The notes: generated by a model from the letters alone, not told the origin. DNA of 64,000 nucleotides from JAOXRU01 sp965247735 (GCA_965247735.1 CBDFHN010000002.1:2046001-2110000); one strand, 5' to 3'; counted from the first letter of the stretch, positions 25,292-35,059 are shown. Made by a program: numbers and translations.

Positions 25292-26068
25292 TCATAACGA
25301 ACGATCTAAATGTGTATATCCACCATCTACAAAAATTAGCTGTCCTGTGGTATGACTAGAACATTCTGACAATAAAAAAACTACTGTATTCGCAATTTCT
25401 TCCGCTGTAGTCATTCTATTTTCTAATGGGATCTTTTTTGTAATCTCTGCTAATTTCTCTTCTGGATTTTCAAATGTTTTTATCCACCTGTCGTATAAAG
25501 GAGTGTAACATTCGGCAACAATAACAGCATTAACCCTTATTTGGTATGGTAATAACTCTACTGCCCACTCTCTTGTTAATGCATTTCTTCCTCCATTTGC
25601 TGCTGCATATCCAGATGTACCTCCTTGTCCTGTAACAGAAGTTTTGGAACCAATATTAACGATATTTCCTTTGGATTTTTTTAATTCTGGTAAAGCATGA
25701 TGTGCCATTAGGTAATAATGGGTTAGATTTTTATGAATAGAAGCGGTGAACTCGTCATAATTTCCGTTTTCTAATCCTACACCATCATTAACACCTGCAT
25801 TGTTTACCAATCCATCTATTCTTCCGTATTCTTTTATTATACCAGTTATTGCTTTTTTACAGGCCTCAGGATTTGTTAATTCTGCATAGGCAAAACCAAC
25901 ACTTCCTATTTTTTTTAACTCTTCTACAGCCGTAGCAATTGTAGTTTTGTTTCTTCCTATTATTATAGGAATTGCACCTTCTTCTGCTAATACTTTACAA
26001 ATTCCAAAACCAATTCCTTTGGAACCTCCAGTAACTAGTATAATTTTATCTTTTAGTTTTAAATCCAT
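25292..26068 (-). CDS. SDR oxidoreductase, probable L-fucose dehydrogenase, with Asn in place of the catalytic Lys
   Basis: 258 aa, short-chain dehydrogenase fold. The cofactor motif TGGSKGIG lies at 13-20, VNNAG at 88-92, and NIGSKTS contains the catalytic Ser141. The usual YxxxK motif reads YAAAN: Tyr154 is present but position 158 is Asn (codon AAT). The end VDGGYTHLDRSL resembles SDRs found beside FucP in Bacteroidota. In the fucose pathway it would oxidise L-fucose to L-fuconolactone. Because the Lys helps bind the nicotinamide ribose and lowers the Tyr pKa, its loss is notable. Either this is a subgroup variation or the enzyme is impaired. The specific substrate is inferred from the locus. 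Confidence 0.75.
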   Translation of the reverse strand: MDLKLKDKIILVTGGSKGIGFGICKVLAEEGAIPIIIGRNKTTIATAVEELKKIGSVGFAYAELTNPEACKKAITGIIKEYGRIDGLVNNAGVNDGVGLENGNYDEFTASIHKNLTHYYLMAHHALPELKKSKGNIVNIGSKTSVTGQGGTSGYAAANGGRNALTREWAVELLPYQIRVNAVIVAECYTPLYDRWIKTFENPEEKLAEITKKIPLENRMTTAEEIANTVVFLLSECSSHTTGQLIFVDGGYTHLDRSL

Positions 26069-26175
26069 AATTAAGTATAAAATATTGAAAAAGACATTAA
26101 GTTTTAGTACTGAATGCTAAATTTTTAATTGTTTTTATGTTTATTTAATAACATCATACCGTTTTTAAAAATCAA

Positions 26176-26205
26176 GTCAAAAACCTTGGTGCAAGCACAC
26201 AAGGT
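26176..26205 (-). terminator. hairpin between the sulfatase and SDR genes, likely terminator or attenuator
   Basis: ACCTTG (26183-26188) pairs with CAAGGT (26200-26205); the inner GTGC/CAC can extend the stem. On the minus strand the stem is followed by TTTTTGAC. It lies in the largest gap of this part of the locus (178 bp), about 40 bp past the sulfatase stop codon, so it could separate the glycan-degrading genes from the catabolic genes or reduce read-through. Confidence 0.55.
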
Positions 26206-26246
26206 ATGAAAAAGGAAAACCCCCTTCATTGTTTCGATGTAAACAT

Positions 26247-27809
26247 CTAGTAATTTATCTCATTAGTGGGATCAAAAAGAGTAATTGGCATTGGGACTAT
26301 TTTTCCATTCTTTTTATAAACTGGCATTTGCGCAGCTACCTCCGTTAAATAATCCGATAATATTTTTGCTAATTCTTTAGTTTTTTTAGGTCTTTTGGTT
26401 GCCTGATTTTCCGTTTCCCCAATATCCTCTTTAATATTAAATACTTCTATATTTTGATTTGCATGATAATAAATCAATTTCCAATCTCCTAATCGCACTG
26501 CACTTGTAGCACCAATACCTGGTCCTGTTACTCCCCATTCATTTGGATAATGCCAAAACAAAGGTCGTGTAGCAGAACTCTTTTTTGAGGTTAATAGCGG
26601 AACAAAACTCTGCCCGTCTAACTCCTGAACTGTCTTTAAATTATCAACTCCAGCCATTTCCAATATCGTTGGATAAAAATCTTCTATAATAAGATATTCA
26701 TTATTAACTGAAGCTGGCTTTACTCTATTTGTCCATTTCACTAGCATTGGTTCTCTAATTCCTCCTTCATATACAGACCCTTTTCCACTTGCTAATGGCA
26801 TATTATGGCTGTGTGGTTTCCCTGCTCTTGCATGAGCACTTAAACCGCCATTATCTGACATAAATAGAATTATAGTATTTTCATCTAAATTATTCTTATT
26901 CAGATAATCCATAATATCTCCCAAACTCTTATCCATTCCTTCCAGCAAACTTGCATATTTTGCCTCTTTAGGATCCATTCCTTTATCCAAATATTTTTGT
27001 AAGAATCGATCATCCCCCATAATTGGAATATGCACGGCATAATGAGACATGTACAAAAAGAATGGCTTTTTAGCAATTGTGGCATTCTTCATTGCCTTAA
27101 TGGCTTCTAAGGTTAATGCTTCAGAAAGAAATATTTCCTTCCCGTAGTAGGATTCTAATCCCGGTACTGCCCATAGTTCTCTTCCTTTTTTCCCATTTCC
27201 AAAATTATCTTTTCCTAAATAACTACCGGGTGCACCAGCAGCATGTCCTGCTATATTTACATCAAATCCAATATTCTTAGGGTTTGATGCCGGAGTATCT
27301 ATTGCACCAAAATGTGCTTTACCAGAATGAATCGTATAATATCCAGCTTCTTTTAAAACTTGAGGTAATGTAGTAGCATGTACAGCATTTGCTACATTAT
27401 TTTTTGGAGCAATACCATTTACATTCCAAATTGGAAACTGTAACGAGTCATGATTTTTCTCCATTGGCTGAATTCTATCCTTTTGAAGTGTCCAATTAGT
27501 AACCCTATGTCTCGCAGCATTCATTCCTGTCATTAAACTTACTCGTGTTGGTGAACATACAGATGTAGCATATGCCTGCGTAAATTTCATACCTTCATTA
27601 GCCAAACGCTCCATATTTGGTGTCTCATAAATTTTATTAAATTCTGTTTTTTTATCCCAAAACGGAACAGAAGTATCTTGCCATCCCATATCATCTACCA
27701 TAAACAAAACAATATTAGGAGCTTTATCCTTCTTCTTCTTTTCAGCAGTACATGCTCCAATAATAAAAAATCCTAAAAATGAAATACATACTATTTTAAA
27801 AAATTTCAT
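26247..27809 (-). CDS. S1-family sulfatase, lipoprotein
   Basis: 520 aa with a lipoprotein signal (lipobox IIGAC, Cys20). The sulfatase core begins PNIVLFMVDDMGWQD, with metal-binding Asp pair 39-40. The formylglycine motif is SVCSPTRVSLMTG (Cys85), with Thr in the fourth position of the C-x-P-S/T-R consensus; it needs an anaerobic or FGE-type maturation enzyme not seen here. LFMSDNGG supplies the second Asp-Asn metal pair, and KPHSHNMP and the GSVYEGGIREP segment are typical of arylsulfatase-like members. It should remove sulfate esters from the fucose-containing glycan, at the outer membrane or in the periplasm. It overlaps the upstream phosphodiesterase-like gene by 4 bp (ATGA), so the two are translationally coupled. 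Confidence 0.93.
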   Translation of the reverse strand: MKFFKIVCISFLGFFIIGACTAEKKKKDKAPNIVLFMVDDMGWQDTSVPFWDKKTEFNKIYETPNMERLANEGMKFTQAYATSVCSPTRVSLMTGMNAARHRVTNWTLQKDRIQPMEKNHDSLQFPIWNVNGIAPKNNVANAVHATTLPQVLKEAGYYTIHSGKAHFGAIDTPASNPKNIGFDVNIAGHAAGAPGSYLGKDNFGNGKKGRELWAVPGLESYYGKEIFLSEALTLEAIKAMKNATIAKKPFFLYMSHYAVHIPIMGDDRFLQKYLDKGMDPKEAKYASLLEGMDKSLGDIMDYLNKNNLDENTIILFMSDNGGLSAHARAGKPHSHNMPLASGKGSVYEGGIREPMLVKWTNRVKPASVNNEYLIIEDFYPTILEMAGVDNLKTVQELDGQSFVPLLTSKKSSATRPLFWHYPNEWGVTGPGIGATSAVRLGDWKLIYYHANQNIEVFNIKEDIGETENQATKRPKKTKELAKILSDYLTEVAAQMPVYKKNGKIVPMPITLFDPTNEINY

Positions 27810-28720
27810 TTTTTAACTATTTCGGTTACAATTTTTCCTCTCCAAAAATCTGGAGCTTCCAACCCTAATAAATAAGCTATTGTAGCAGCAGTATCATAGG
27901 TAACAATACTAGACTTTAATTCTCCAATAGCTGGGATCTCTTTTCCATAAATAATCCAAGGAATTTCAACTTCCAGCAGCGATTTACCACCATGACCTTT
28001 ATCTACACCTCCATGATCGGAACTAAAAATAATAACAGTATCATCTAGTATTCCATTTTCTTTAAGTGTAGCTATAATTTCACCTACCAGCGTATCTACT
28101 TTTTCTACAGCTGTATAATACTCTGGAGTATCATGCCCTATTTCATGTCCTTCATTATCTGGATGTGTTAAATGTATAAAAGTTAAAGCTGGTTTTTCTT
28201 CTAAAATAAAATTCAATGCTTTATCAGTTGTCTCTTCATCCGTTTTTCCATTAAAATCCAAATCCACTATATTCTTCTCAAAAAGATACCCTATTCCTCC
28301 CCAAGTATAAGACACTCCTTTTTTTGATTCTGGCATTTGGGCATCAATAACACTAAAAATAGTTGGGTACATTTTTTCTTTTCCTATAATTCTAGAAGGC
28401 AACTCTGGTGTTTTACTGCCCCATTCTGTATAGCCATGTAATTCTGGACCAGATCCCATAATCATGGAAGCCCAATTTACAGCACTCGACGATGGTAAAA
28501 CTGAACGTGCTTGTAGAGAAAAAGCGCCTTCCTTCATCATCTTTCTAAGGTTAGGTACTTTTGCCTTTTCAAAAGCATAAGCTCCAAAACCATCCGAACC
28601 TATTAAAATTACATGTTTAGCAAGTTGTTTTGGATTTTTTTCCTCAGTACCAGACTCACAAGAAAGCAACAACACTGCTCCTAAAAACAAAGTCATCAAA
28701 ATAATTGAAAGTTTTTTCAT
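27806..28720 (-). CDS. alkaline-phosphatase-superfamily phosphodiesterase-like lipoprotein
   Basis: 304 aa, with a lipoprotein signal (LLLSC). The fold is of the type I phosphodiesterase/nucleotide pyrophosphatase family. Visible metal ligands are Asp in LIGSDGFGAY, a nucleophile in the SVLPSSSAVNWASMIMG segment, Asp and His in HPDNEGHEIGHDT, Asp-His in FSSDHGGVDKGHGG. The nucleophile position reads Ser rather than the common Thr. Such enzymes cleave phosphate mono- or diesters. Translational coupling to the sulfatase suggests it acts on the same glycan, perhaps on a phosphate or phosphodiester substituent, or that it is itself a sulfatase-like ester hydrolase. This last point is inference. 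Confidence 0.8.
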   Translation of the reverse strand: MKKLSIILMTLFLGAVLLLSCESGTEEKNPKQLAKHVILIGSDGFGAYAFEKAKVPNLRKMMKEGAFSLQARSVLPSSSAVNWASMIMGSGPELHGYTEWGSKTPELPSRIIGKEKMYPTIFSVIDAQMPESKKGVSYTWGGIGYLFEKNIVDLDFNGKTDEETTDKALNFILEEKPALTFIHLTHPDNEGHEIGHDTPEYYTAVEKVDTLVGEIIATLKENGILDDTVIIFSSDHGGVDKGHGGKSLLEVEIPWIIYGKEIPAIGELKSSIVTYDTAATIAYLLGLEAPDFWRGKIVTEIVKK

Positions 28721-28825
28721 TTTTTTATTTTTTAGTATTTACATTCTCCTTTTAGACGCAAAAAGCAACTAGCTATAACGTATATCATAGGTTCAACTTT
28801 ATCATAAGCATTGCTATGATTAAGT

Positions 28826-31201
28826 CTATGGCAATACTCTAAGGTTTTTATCCAACCATATTTTTTTATTCCCAACTAATTCAACTATAACTTGTATATC
28901 TTTATATTTAATTGTGCTAGTGATATCTTTTTCTGAAAACAAAGCCATTCGTACTAATTGCCCTTCTTTCCACTCCATGTCTATTTCTATATTACCTCTT
29001 GCCTTTAAGCCTGCTATTTTTCCTGTTGCCCAATTTTTGGGAAGTGTTGGAAGAATCCTAATAAACCCCTCATGCGATTGCATTAATAATTCTGCTATTC
29101 CTGCTGTAAATCCAAAATTCCCATCAATTTGAAAAGGCGGGTGTTCATCAAACATATTATCCGCTACTGATATTTGCATGAATTTTCTAATATTTTTTTC
29201 AGCTGATTCCTCATCAAATAAACGAGCATTAAGATTAATCATCCATGCTCTACTCCACCCTGTTCCTGCACCTCCATATTGCAGCCGATATGCTATAGTT
29301 TTCTTTGCTGCCTCAAAAGCTGTTGTATTACTAGCTACAATTTCATTTCCTGGATGTAATGCATAAAGATGAGACATGTGTCGGTGTCCCTTTTCTGGTT
29401 CCAGATAAGGTTTATTCCATTCTAAAATCCGCCCATCTTCACCAACCACCACTCCAGGATGGAGTGTCTTTCTTTTTTTAATGACCTCTGCAATAAATGC
29501 ATCATCGATTCCTAACACCTTTGCTGCTTCCAAAACATTATCAAAAACTTCTGCTATAATTTGATGTCCCATTGCACTGCCAAAAGATACCGCTGCTGAT
29601 TTACCATCTCCTGATAAAAAAGAATTTTCAGGTGAAGTTTCTGGTGTAGAAACCCAAGTATTACTATCTTCATCTTTCACCAACCAATCCAAATAAAACG
29701 CTGCAAAAGATTTCATTGCAGGATATGCTCTTTTTTCTAAAAAGACTAGATCCTGCGTATATTTATAATGCTCCCAATAGTGTTGTGCGGACCAACCTCC
29801 ACCATGAACCCACGATCCCCAATACGGCTGTTCTGCTCGCATCCATGCTGTTGCCCATAAATCTGTGGTGTGGTGTAGTACTGCTCCTCTTTCAATTCCA
29901 TATTGTAATTTAGCGGTTGTCTTCCCTCTAACAATTGCACGGTCTATTAAATCAAAAAATGGTTGATGCAACTCACTTAAATTGGTCACCTCTGCTGGCC
30001 AGTAATTCATCTGCAAATTAACATTCAAATGATAATCTGCATTCCAAGGTGCTTCAATATGATTGTTCCATAATCCTTGTAAATTTGCAGGATTTGTACC
30101 TTGTCGTGATGATGCTATTAATAAATACCTGCCAAACTGAAATAACTTAGCCGCTAAGTCTGGATCTTCTCCTCCCTCTCTAATTCGTTTTAACCTCGTA
30201 TCTATAGCTAAGGTATCTAAAGCATTACCACCAAAATCAACAGTCACTCTTTTGTATAATTTTTGATAATCTTTTGTATGCCTTTTCAATAAGTTATCAA
30301 ATGACATACTTGATAAGGAGTCCAAAGTTTCTGTATTTTTATTTTGATAGTTTTCTTGATAAAAAGAGGTGTTACAGACAATATAAATCAATGCTTTTTT
30401 AACTCCTTTTAAGGTTAAAACACCATCTTTTGCCACAACGCTACCTGATGAGTTTTTTACTATTAATCGGGTTTCGAATTTAACTCCATAATCTATTGGA
30501 AAGGGCTTGGAGTCTTTTACGCCTCCATATTGAGTTACCATTCCTAACATCGTTATTTCTTTGGAGGATGGATTGGATAATGTTACTGTTTGATGCCCTT
30601 TATCTTTTGGACGATTAAGTTTTAAATCAAAATTCATCCCTTTGGTTGCAGTTGTACTTAATTCTACTACCAAAACATCATCCTCAGCTGAGGCAAATAC
30701 TTTTTCTGAATATTGATCCCCGTTTGCACTATACGTTATACTTACCAAAGCATTTTCTAAATCTAATGCTCTAGTATAATTACTTATCTTTTTTTCTTGA
30801 TGAAAGTCAATCCATAAATCGCCCATTGTCTGATGCGATCTTTTCACGGTTTTATAGGAAAATCGTTCTACAATTAATTGATCTGCTTTATGGTGCTCGC
30901 CATTCTTTAATAATGTTCTAATTTCTTCTAAATCTTCTGGATTCCCTTTAACATCTCCCCAATCTGGTCCACCTGACCACATCGAATCTTCATTCAGTTG
31001 AATTCGTTCATGATTTGGATCTCCAAACACCATAGCTCCAAGCCTACCATTACCTACTGGAATTGCTTCCATCCACTTTGATGCTGGTTGCGCATACCAC
31101 AATAGATTAGATTTTTCTACTTCTTTATTTGGTGTACAACTAGAACACAATACTACAATTCCTAAAAACAAGGCTGTTAAAATAATTAAAACATTTTTCA
31201 T
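28826..31201 (-). CDS. GH95 alpha-L-fucosidase, lipoprotein
   Basis: 791 aa; lipoprotein signal ending CSSC. It has the typical GH95 layout: an N-terminal beta-sandwich beginning LLWYAQPASKWMEAIPVGNG and including LNEDSMWSGGP, then an (alpha/alpha)6 barrel and a C-terminal beta domain. The NVNLQMNYWPAE stretch carries the Asn residues that activate water in this inverting family, and TSPENSF lies near the catalytic Glu. GH95 enzymes release terminal alpha-1,2-linked L-fucose (some act on L-galactose), so together with the GH29 enzymes the locus covers several fucose linkages. It is part of the minus-strand locus, with 27 bp to the GH29 gene upstream and 105 bp to the phosphodiesterase-like gene downstream. 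Confidence 0.93.
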   Translation of the reverse strand: MKNVLIILTALFLGIVVLCSSCTPNKEVEKSNLLWYAQPASKWMEAIPVGNGRLGAMVFGDPNHERIQLNEDSMWSGGPDWGDVKGNPEDLEEIRTLLKNGEHHKADQLIVERFSYKTVKRSHQTMGDLWIDFHQEKKISNYTRALDLENALVSITYSANGDQYSEKVFASAEDDVLVVELSTTATKGMNFDLKLNRPKDKGHQTVTLSNPSSKEITMLGMVTQYGGVKDSKPFPIDYGVKFETRLIVKNSSGSVVAKDGVLTLKGVKKALIYIVCNTSFYQENYQNKNTETLDSLSSMSFDNLLKRHTKDYQKLYKRVTVDFGGNALDTLAIDTRLKRIREGGEDPDLAAKLFQFGRYLLIASSRQGTNPANLQGLWNNHIEAPWNADYHLNVNLQMNYWPAEVTNLSELHQPFFDLIDRAIVRGKTTAKLQYGIERGAVLHHTTDLWATAWMRAEQPYWGSWVHGGGWSAQHYWEHYKYTQDLVFLEKRAYPAMKSFAAFYLDWLVKDEDSNTWVSTPETSPENSFLSGDGKSAAVSFGSAMGHQIIAEVFDNVLEAAKVLGIDDAFIAEVIKKRKTLHPGVVVGEDGRILEWNKPYLEPEKGHRHMSHLYALHPGNEIVASNTTAFEAAKKTIAYRLQYGGAGTGWSRAWMINLNARLFDEESAEKNIRKFMQISVADNMFDEHPPFQIDGNFGFTAGIAELLMQSHEGFIRILPTLPKNWATGKIAGLKARGNIEIDMEWKEGQLVRMALFSEKDITSTIKYKDIQVIVELVGNKKIWLDKNLRVLP

Positions 31202-31228
31202 TTCGATTATTCGATTATTATTGTTGAT

Positions 31229-33304
31229 CTATCTCGTAATAACTCCAAACTCTCCAAATGCAGCATTAATATCTGTTCCATGAATTTCTTTTGCTACTAT
31301 TTTCACATAACGTGCCGTTATGGATTTAAAATTTACCTTCTGTAAAACTGGATTGTTCCATACATTTCCAAATTCTCCGTCCGCCACTTTAGTCCACTTT
31401 TCTCGATTTTCGCTTATTGAAATTTCAAAATGAGTAATTACACCTTTTATCCAACGATCTTGCATGGGCAAATAAGTGATTCCTTTAAGTAGGTGCTTCT
31501 CTCCCAAATCAATTGTTACAAAAGATGGAGTATTACCTTTAATTGATGTAGACCATGAAGTATGCACATCATCATCTATTATCTTATTCGCTCTATCTTG
31601 CTCCTGAGTTTCAACAGAAACTACTTGCCATTTTGCTTTGCATATATCAAAATCTTGTGTATAAAGATCACTTGATTTTACCAAAACTGGATCATAAGCA
31701 ATAGCTTTAATTGTTGTTGGTTGTTCTACTAAAAAAGGATGTTTATATTTTATTGATGTATTGTCTGGAATTGTTCCATCTAAAGTATAATATACCTCAA
31801 CTCCTTTTTCTACTTCTAAGAGGCTCGTCATTCCTAATTTACTCCTTTTAAAAACTGGACTAACTAATGTTTTTGGAGCATTGTATATTTCTATATTCGA
31901 TAACAAAGCATTTCCTTTTGCTTTAGTTATAGTAATTCTAATTTTTGACGCATTTATAGCATCAAAACGTAAAATACGCTTATACCCAATTGTAGTTTGC
32001 TTTGTAAGTTCTTGCCATACTCCATTAACTTCCACCTCTACCAAAAAAGAAGCTACACGCTGACCTAAAGCAATATATTCTTGTAATAATAACCGATTGA
32101 AAACTATAGGTTTCCCAAAATCAAATGTAATATTTGATTTTTTTTCATCATCAGTTGTTGTCCAATACGTTTCTTTATCTTCGTCTTTGACTTTTTCTGC
32201 ACTAAAATTGCTACTTCTCACATTTGAGGCAAAAACTTCAGCTTGCAATGCCAAATTATCTTTAAAATCTTTATCCAACTGATTTTTTAATTTCATCAAC
32301 TGTTCCTGATCTTTTTCATGAACTATTCCCCTTTTATCTATTGGCAAGTTCAATAAAAGTGATGCATTTCTCCCAACAGACTGGTAATAAATATCTAATA
32401 AATGTGGAAGTGTTTTTACTTTATGATCTTCATATGGATGATAATACCATCCTGGACGGATAGAAACATCAGCTTCTGCTGGCACCCAATGCGTACCATT
32501 TTCATGTCCAGATCTTAACTCCTTATATTTATCATAGCCAGGATATACTTCTCCTTTTCTTAAAAGGCTCCAATTAGTTTTATTTGCCCATCCTTCTTCA
32601 TTACCTACCCAACGAACACCAGGACCACCATCACCAAAAATAACAGCATTGGGTTGCAATTCTCGTACTATCGCTTCTACCTTATCCCACTCATAATAAG
32701 TTTTATTATCTATTTTTCTAGTTTCATTTGCTCCTCCATAATACCCACTACCTCCATTGGCACCATCAAACCATACTTCAAAAATTTCTCCATAATTGGT
32801 CAATAATTCTCGAAGTTGATTGTGAAAAACTGTTACATATTCTGGAGTTCCATAATCTGGATGATTTCTATCCCATGGAGATAAATACACCCCCATTTTT
32901 AGTCCATATGCTTTACACGCTTCAGCTAGTTCTTTAATTACATCGCCTTTACCATCTTTCCATAATGAGTTTTTTACGGAATGTTCGGTATATTCAGATG
33001 GCCATAAACAAAAACCATCATGATGTTTTGCTGTAATGATCAATCCTTTCATTCCTGCTTCTTTTGCAATTTTAGCCCATTGCATCGCATTTAATTCTGA
33101 AGGATTAAATACTTTAGGATTTTCACTTCCTTCTCCCCATTCTACATTGGTAAATGTATTCATGTTAAAATGAAGAAAACCATAATACTCTAATTCATGC
33201 CAGGCCAACTGTCGCTTTGAAGGTAACGGTCCTACAGGACTAATCTTTTCTTCCGCACAACTAATAGTCATGATTAAAATCAAAAACAAATAAAAATGCT
33301 TCAT
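31229..33304 (-). CDS. GH29 alpha-L-fucosidase with chitobiase-like and F5/8-type C-terminal domains, lipoprotein
   Basis: 691 aa; lipoprotein signal with lipobox MTISC. The GH29 catalytic barrel (about 25-340) shows WHELEYYGFLHFNMNTFTN, ITAKHHDGFCLWPS and FEVWFDGANGG, in which Asp is the catalytic nucleophile of this retaining family. A discoidin (F5/8 type C) domain follows at about 345-480. A chitobiase/HEX C-terminal beta segment comes next (YYTLDGTIPDNTS, about 510-545), and another discoidin-like domain ends the protein. The appended domains probably bind carbohydrate. It differs from the other two GH29 genes of the locus and is likely of the subfamily active on branched or linked fucose. 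It sits between the fuconolactonase-like gene and the GH95 gene. Confidence 0.92.
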   Translation of the reverse strand: MKHFYLFLILIMTISCAEEKISPVGPLPSKRQLAWHELEYYGFLHFNMNTFTNVEWGEGSENPKVFNPSELNAMQWAKIAKEAGMKGLIITAKHHDGFCLWPSEYTEHSVKNSLWKDGKGDVIKELAEACKAYGLKMGVYLSPWDRNHPDYGTPEYVTVFHNQLRELLTNYGEIFEVWFDGANGGSGYYGGANETRKIDNKTYYEWDKVEAIVRELQPNAVIFGDGGPGVRWVGNEEGWANKTNWSLLRKGEVYPGYDKYKELRSGHENGTHWVPAEADVSIRPGWYYHPYEDHKVKTLPHLLDIYYQSVGRNASLLLNLPIDKRGIVHEKDQEQLMKLKNQLDKDFKDNLALQAEVFASNVRSSNFSAEKVKDEDKETYWTTTDDEKKSNITFDFGKPIVFNRLLLQEYIALGQRVASFLVEVEVNGVWQELTKQTTIGYKRILRFDAINASKIRITITKAKGNALLSNIEIYNAPKTLVSPVFKRSKLGMTSLLEVEKGVEVYYTLDGTIPDNTSIKYKHPFLVEQPTTIKAIAYDPVLVKSSDLYTQDFDICKAKWQVVSVETQEQDRANKIIDDDVHTSWSTSIKGNTPSFVTIDLGEKHLLKGITYLPMQDRWIKGVITHFEISISENREKWTKVADGEFGNVWNNPVLQKVNFKSITARYVKIVAKEIHGTDINAAFGEFGVITR

Positions 33305-33352
33305 CTATATGCTATAAATTTATTCTTTGCTTAATAAAAATGTTCATTATGG

Positions 33353-34183
33353 TTAACTTTTCAAATTGTAAAATTTGGCTGCATTTCCTCCCAGTATTAA
33401 TTCTTGTTCCTCATCAGAAAATTTTGCAATATAATCTCTAACTACTGTTAATTGTTCTTCATAAGACGAGGCTAATAAACATACTGGCCAATCTGATCCA
33501 TATAGTATCCTATCTACTCCAAAGGCATTAAAAACAACATCTAAATATGGTTTTATATCCATAAAAGTCCAAGTTCCCCAGTCTGCTTCTGTAACCATTC
33601 CTGATACTTTACAATATATATTTGGAAACGTTGCCAATTTAGAGATTCCAACTGCCCATTTGGTTATTTCTTTATTTTTAATAGCTGGTTTCGCCATATG
33701 ATCAATAACAAAATGCTGTTCAGGAAATGCTGAAACTAATTCAATTACAGCATCAATCTGTTCTGGATAGATCAGAATATCATAAGTTAGGTTATACTTT
33801 GCTAGCATTCCAATACCCCTTTTAAAACTTGGTTTAGTCATAAAACTAGTATCTTCTGCTTGTAGCACATGTCGTACCCCTTTAAAAATAATGTTTTTTG
33901 TAAAAAATGCTAAACGTTCTTCTAAATTATCAGCACATAAGTCTACCCAGCCAACCACTCCTCTGATAAATGGATATGTAATTGATTTTCCTAATAAATA
34001 CAGTGTTTCTTCTTCAGACTGGCTCGCCTGTATTGCGATACATCCTGAAAAATTATGCTGGTTTAAAATATCCTTTAATTCCTTGGGCAGAAAATCTTTC
34101 CGAATAGATTTCATATCATCATTTATCCAACTATCTCTAACAGGATCATAATTCCAAAAATGTTGATGGGCATCTATTCTCAT
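33353..34183 (-). CDS. amidohydrolase-fold lactonase, probable L-fuconolactonase
   Basis: 276 aa, cytoplasmic (no signal). It begins MRIDAHQHFW, the metal-binding HxH of COG3618-type amidohydrolases that hydrolyse sugar lactones. Further ligands are likely in HFVIDHMAKP, and the C-terminal LYGSDWPVC carries the conserved Asp. In the fucose pathway it would open L-fucono-1,5-lactone to L-fuconate. Its neighbours, a FAH-family hydrolase 18 bp downstream and fucosidases upstream, support this. The family also contains related lactonases, so the precise substrate is inferred. Confidence 0.85.
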   Translation of the reverse strand: MRIDAHQHFWNYDPVRDSWINDDMKSIRKDFLPKELKDILNQHNFSGCIAIQASQSEEETLYLLGKSITYPFIRGVVGWVDLCADNLEERLAFFTKNIIFKGVRHVLQAEDTSFMTKPSFKRGIGMLAKYNLTYDILIYPEQIDAVIELVSAFPEQHFVIDHMAKPAIKNKEITKWAVGISKLATFPNIYCKVSGMVTEADWGTWTFMDIKPYLDVVFNAFGVDRILYGSDWPVCLLASSYEEQLTVVRDYIAKFSDEEQELILGGNAAKFYNLKS

Positions 34184-34201
34184 TCTGTACTTAACTAATT
34201 C

Positions 34202-35059
34202 TTATTCTTGATATGCTTTTACTTTTTGCTTAGCGATTCCTAGACCTTCTATTCCTAACTCAACCACGTCTCCTGCCTTTAAATAACGCTGAGGATCCAA
34301 TCCAAGTCCTACTCCAAAGGGTGTTCCTGTAGAAATAATATCTCCAGGTAACAGGGTCATAAACCGACTAATATAACTAACCACTTGCTGAATGTTAAAC
34401 ACAAAATCTGAAGTACTGCTATTTTGCATTGTCTCCCCATTTAGCGTTAACCAAAGTTTTAGATTATTAGGATCAGAAATCTCGTCTCTAGTTGCTATAA
34501 ATGGTCCTAAAGGAGCAAAAGTATCGCAACTTTTACCTTTTACCCATTGCCCTTCTTTTTCCAATTGATAAGCACGTTCACTATAATCGTTATGCAATAC
34601 ATAACCTGCAACATGATCCAAAGCATCTGCCTCAGATACATAACTTGCCTTTTTTCCGATAACAACAGCCAACTCTACTTCCCAATCTGTTTTTTCGCTT
34701 CCTTTTGGAATTATCAAATCGTCATTAGGGCCAACAATTGCAGAAGTAGCTTTAAAAAACAATACCGGTTCTGTTGGCAATGTCATTCCGCTTTCGGCTG
34801 CATGTTTTGCATAGTTTAACCCTACACAAACAATTTTAGAAGGCCTACATAAAGGTGCTGCTAATCTCTCACTATCAGCAATAATTGGACATTGTGCTTT
34901 ATTATCTTTTAACCATAATGACAGTTCTGAAATTCCGTTTCCGCCAAAAAAAGCTTCTGTATAATCTTGTCCAAATGCACTAACATCTATTCGAGATCCG
35001 TCTTCTAATTGTACACCAGGTTTTTCATTCCCTATATTTCCAAATCGTATTAGTTTCAT
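34202..35059 (-). CDS. fumarylacetoacetate-hydrolase-family enzyme, probable 2,4-diketo-3-deoxy-L-fuconate hydrolase
   Basis: 285 aa. C-terminal FAH fold preceded by a short N-terminal domain starting MKLIRFGNIGNEKPGVQLED. The motifs CVGLNYAKHAAESG, PVLFFKATSAIVGPND, the metal-binding VELAVVIGKKA, and STGTPFGVGLG are typical of the family that hydrolyses C-C bonds in diketo acids. In the oxidative fucose pathway this step yields pyruvate and L-lactate, which fits the FMN-dependent lactate dehydrogenase at the end of the locus. Immediately upstream of its start codon lies an unusual 90-bp tandem repeat, so it may have its own regulated promoter or leader. Confidence 0.85.
   Translation of the reverse strand: MKLIRFGNIGNEKPGVQLEDGSRIDVSAFGQDYTEAFFGGNGISELSLWLKDNKAQCPIIADSERLAAPLCRPSKIVCVGLNYAKHAAESGMTLPTEPVLFFKATSAIVGPNDDLIIPKGSEKTDWEVELAVVIGKKASYVSEADALDHVAGYVLHNDYSERAYQLEKEGQWVKGKSCDTFAPLGPFIATRDEISDPNNLKLWLTLNGETMQNSSTSDFVFNIQQVVSYISRFMTLLPGDIISTGTPFGVGLGLDPQRYLKAGDVVELGIEGLGIAKQKVKAYQE

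Noticed and set aside
28780..28830. ATCATA/TATGAT imperfect palindrome between the GH95 and phosphodiesterase-like genes
   Set aside because: A short AT-rich palindrome with a bulge; no second copy and no regulator to link to it.
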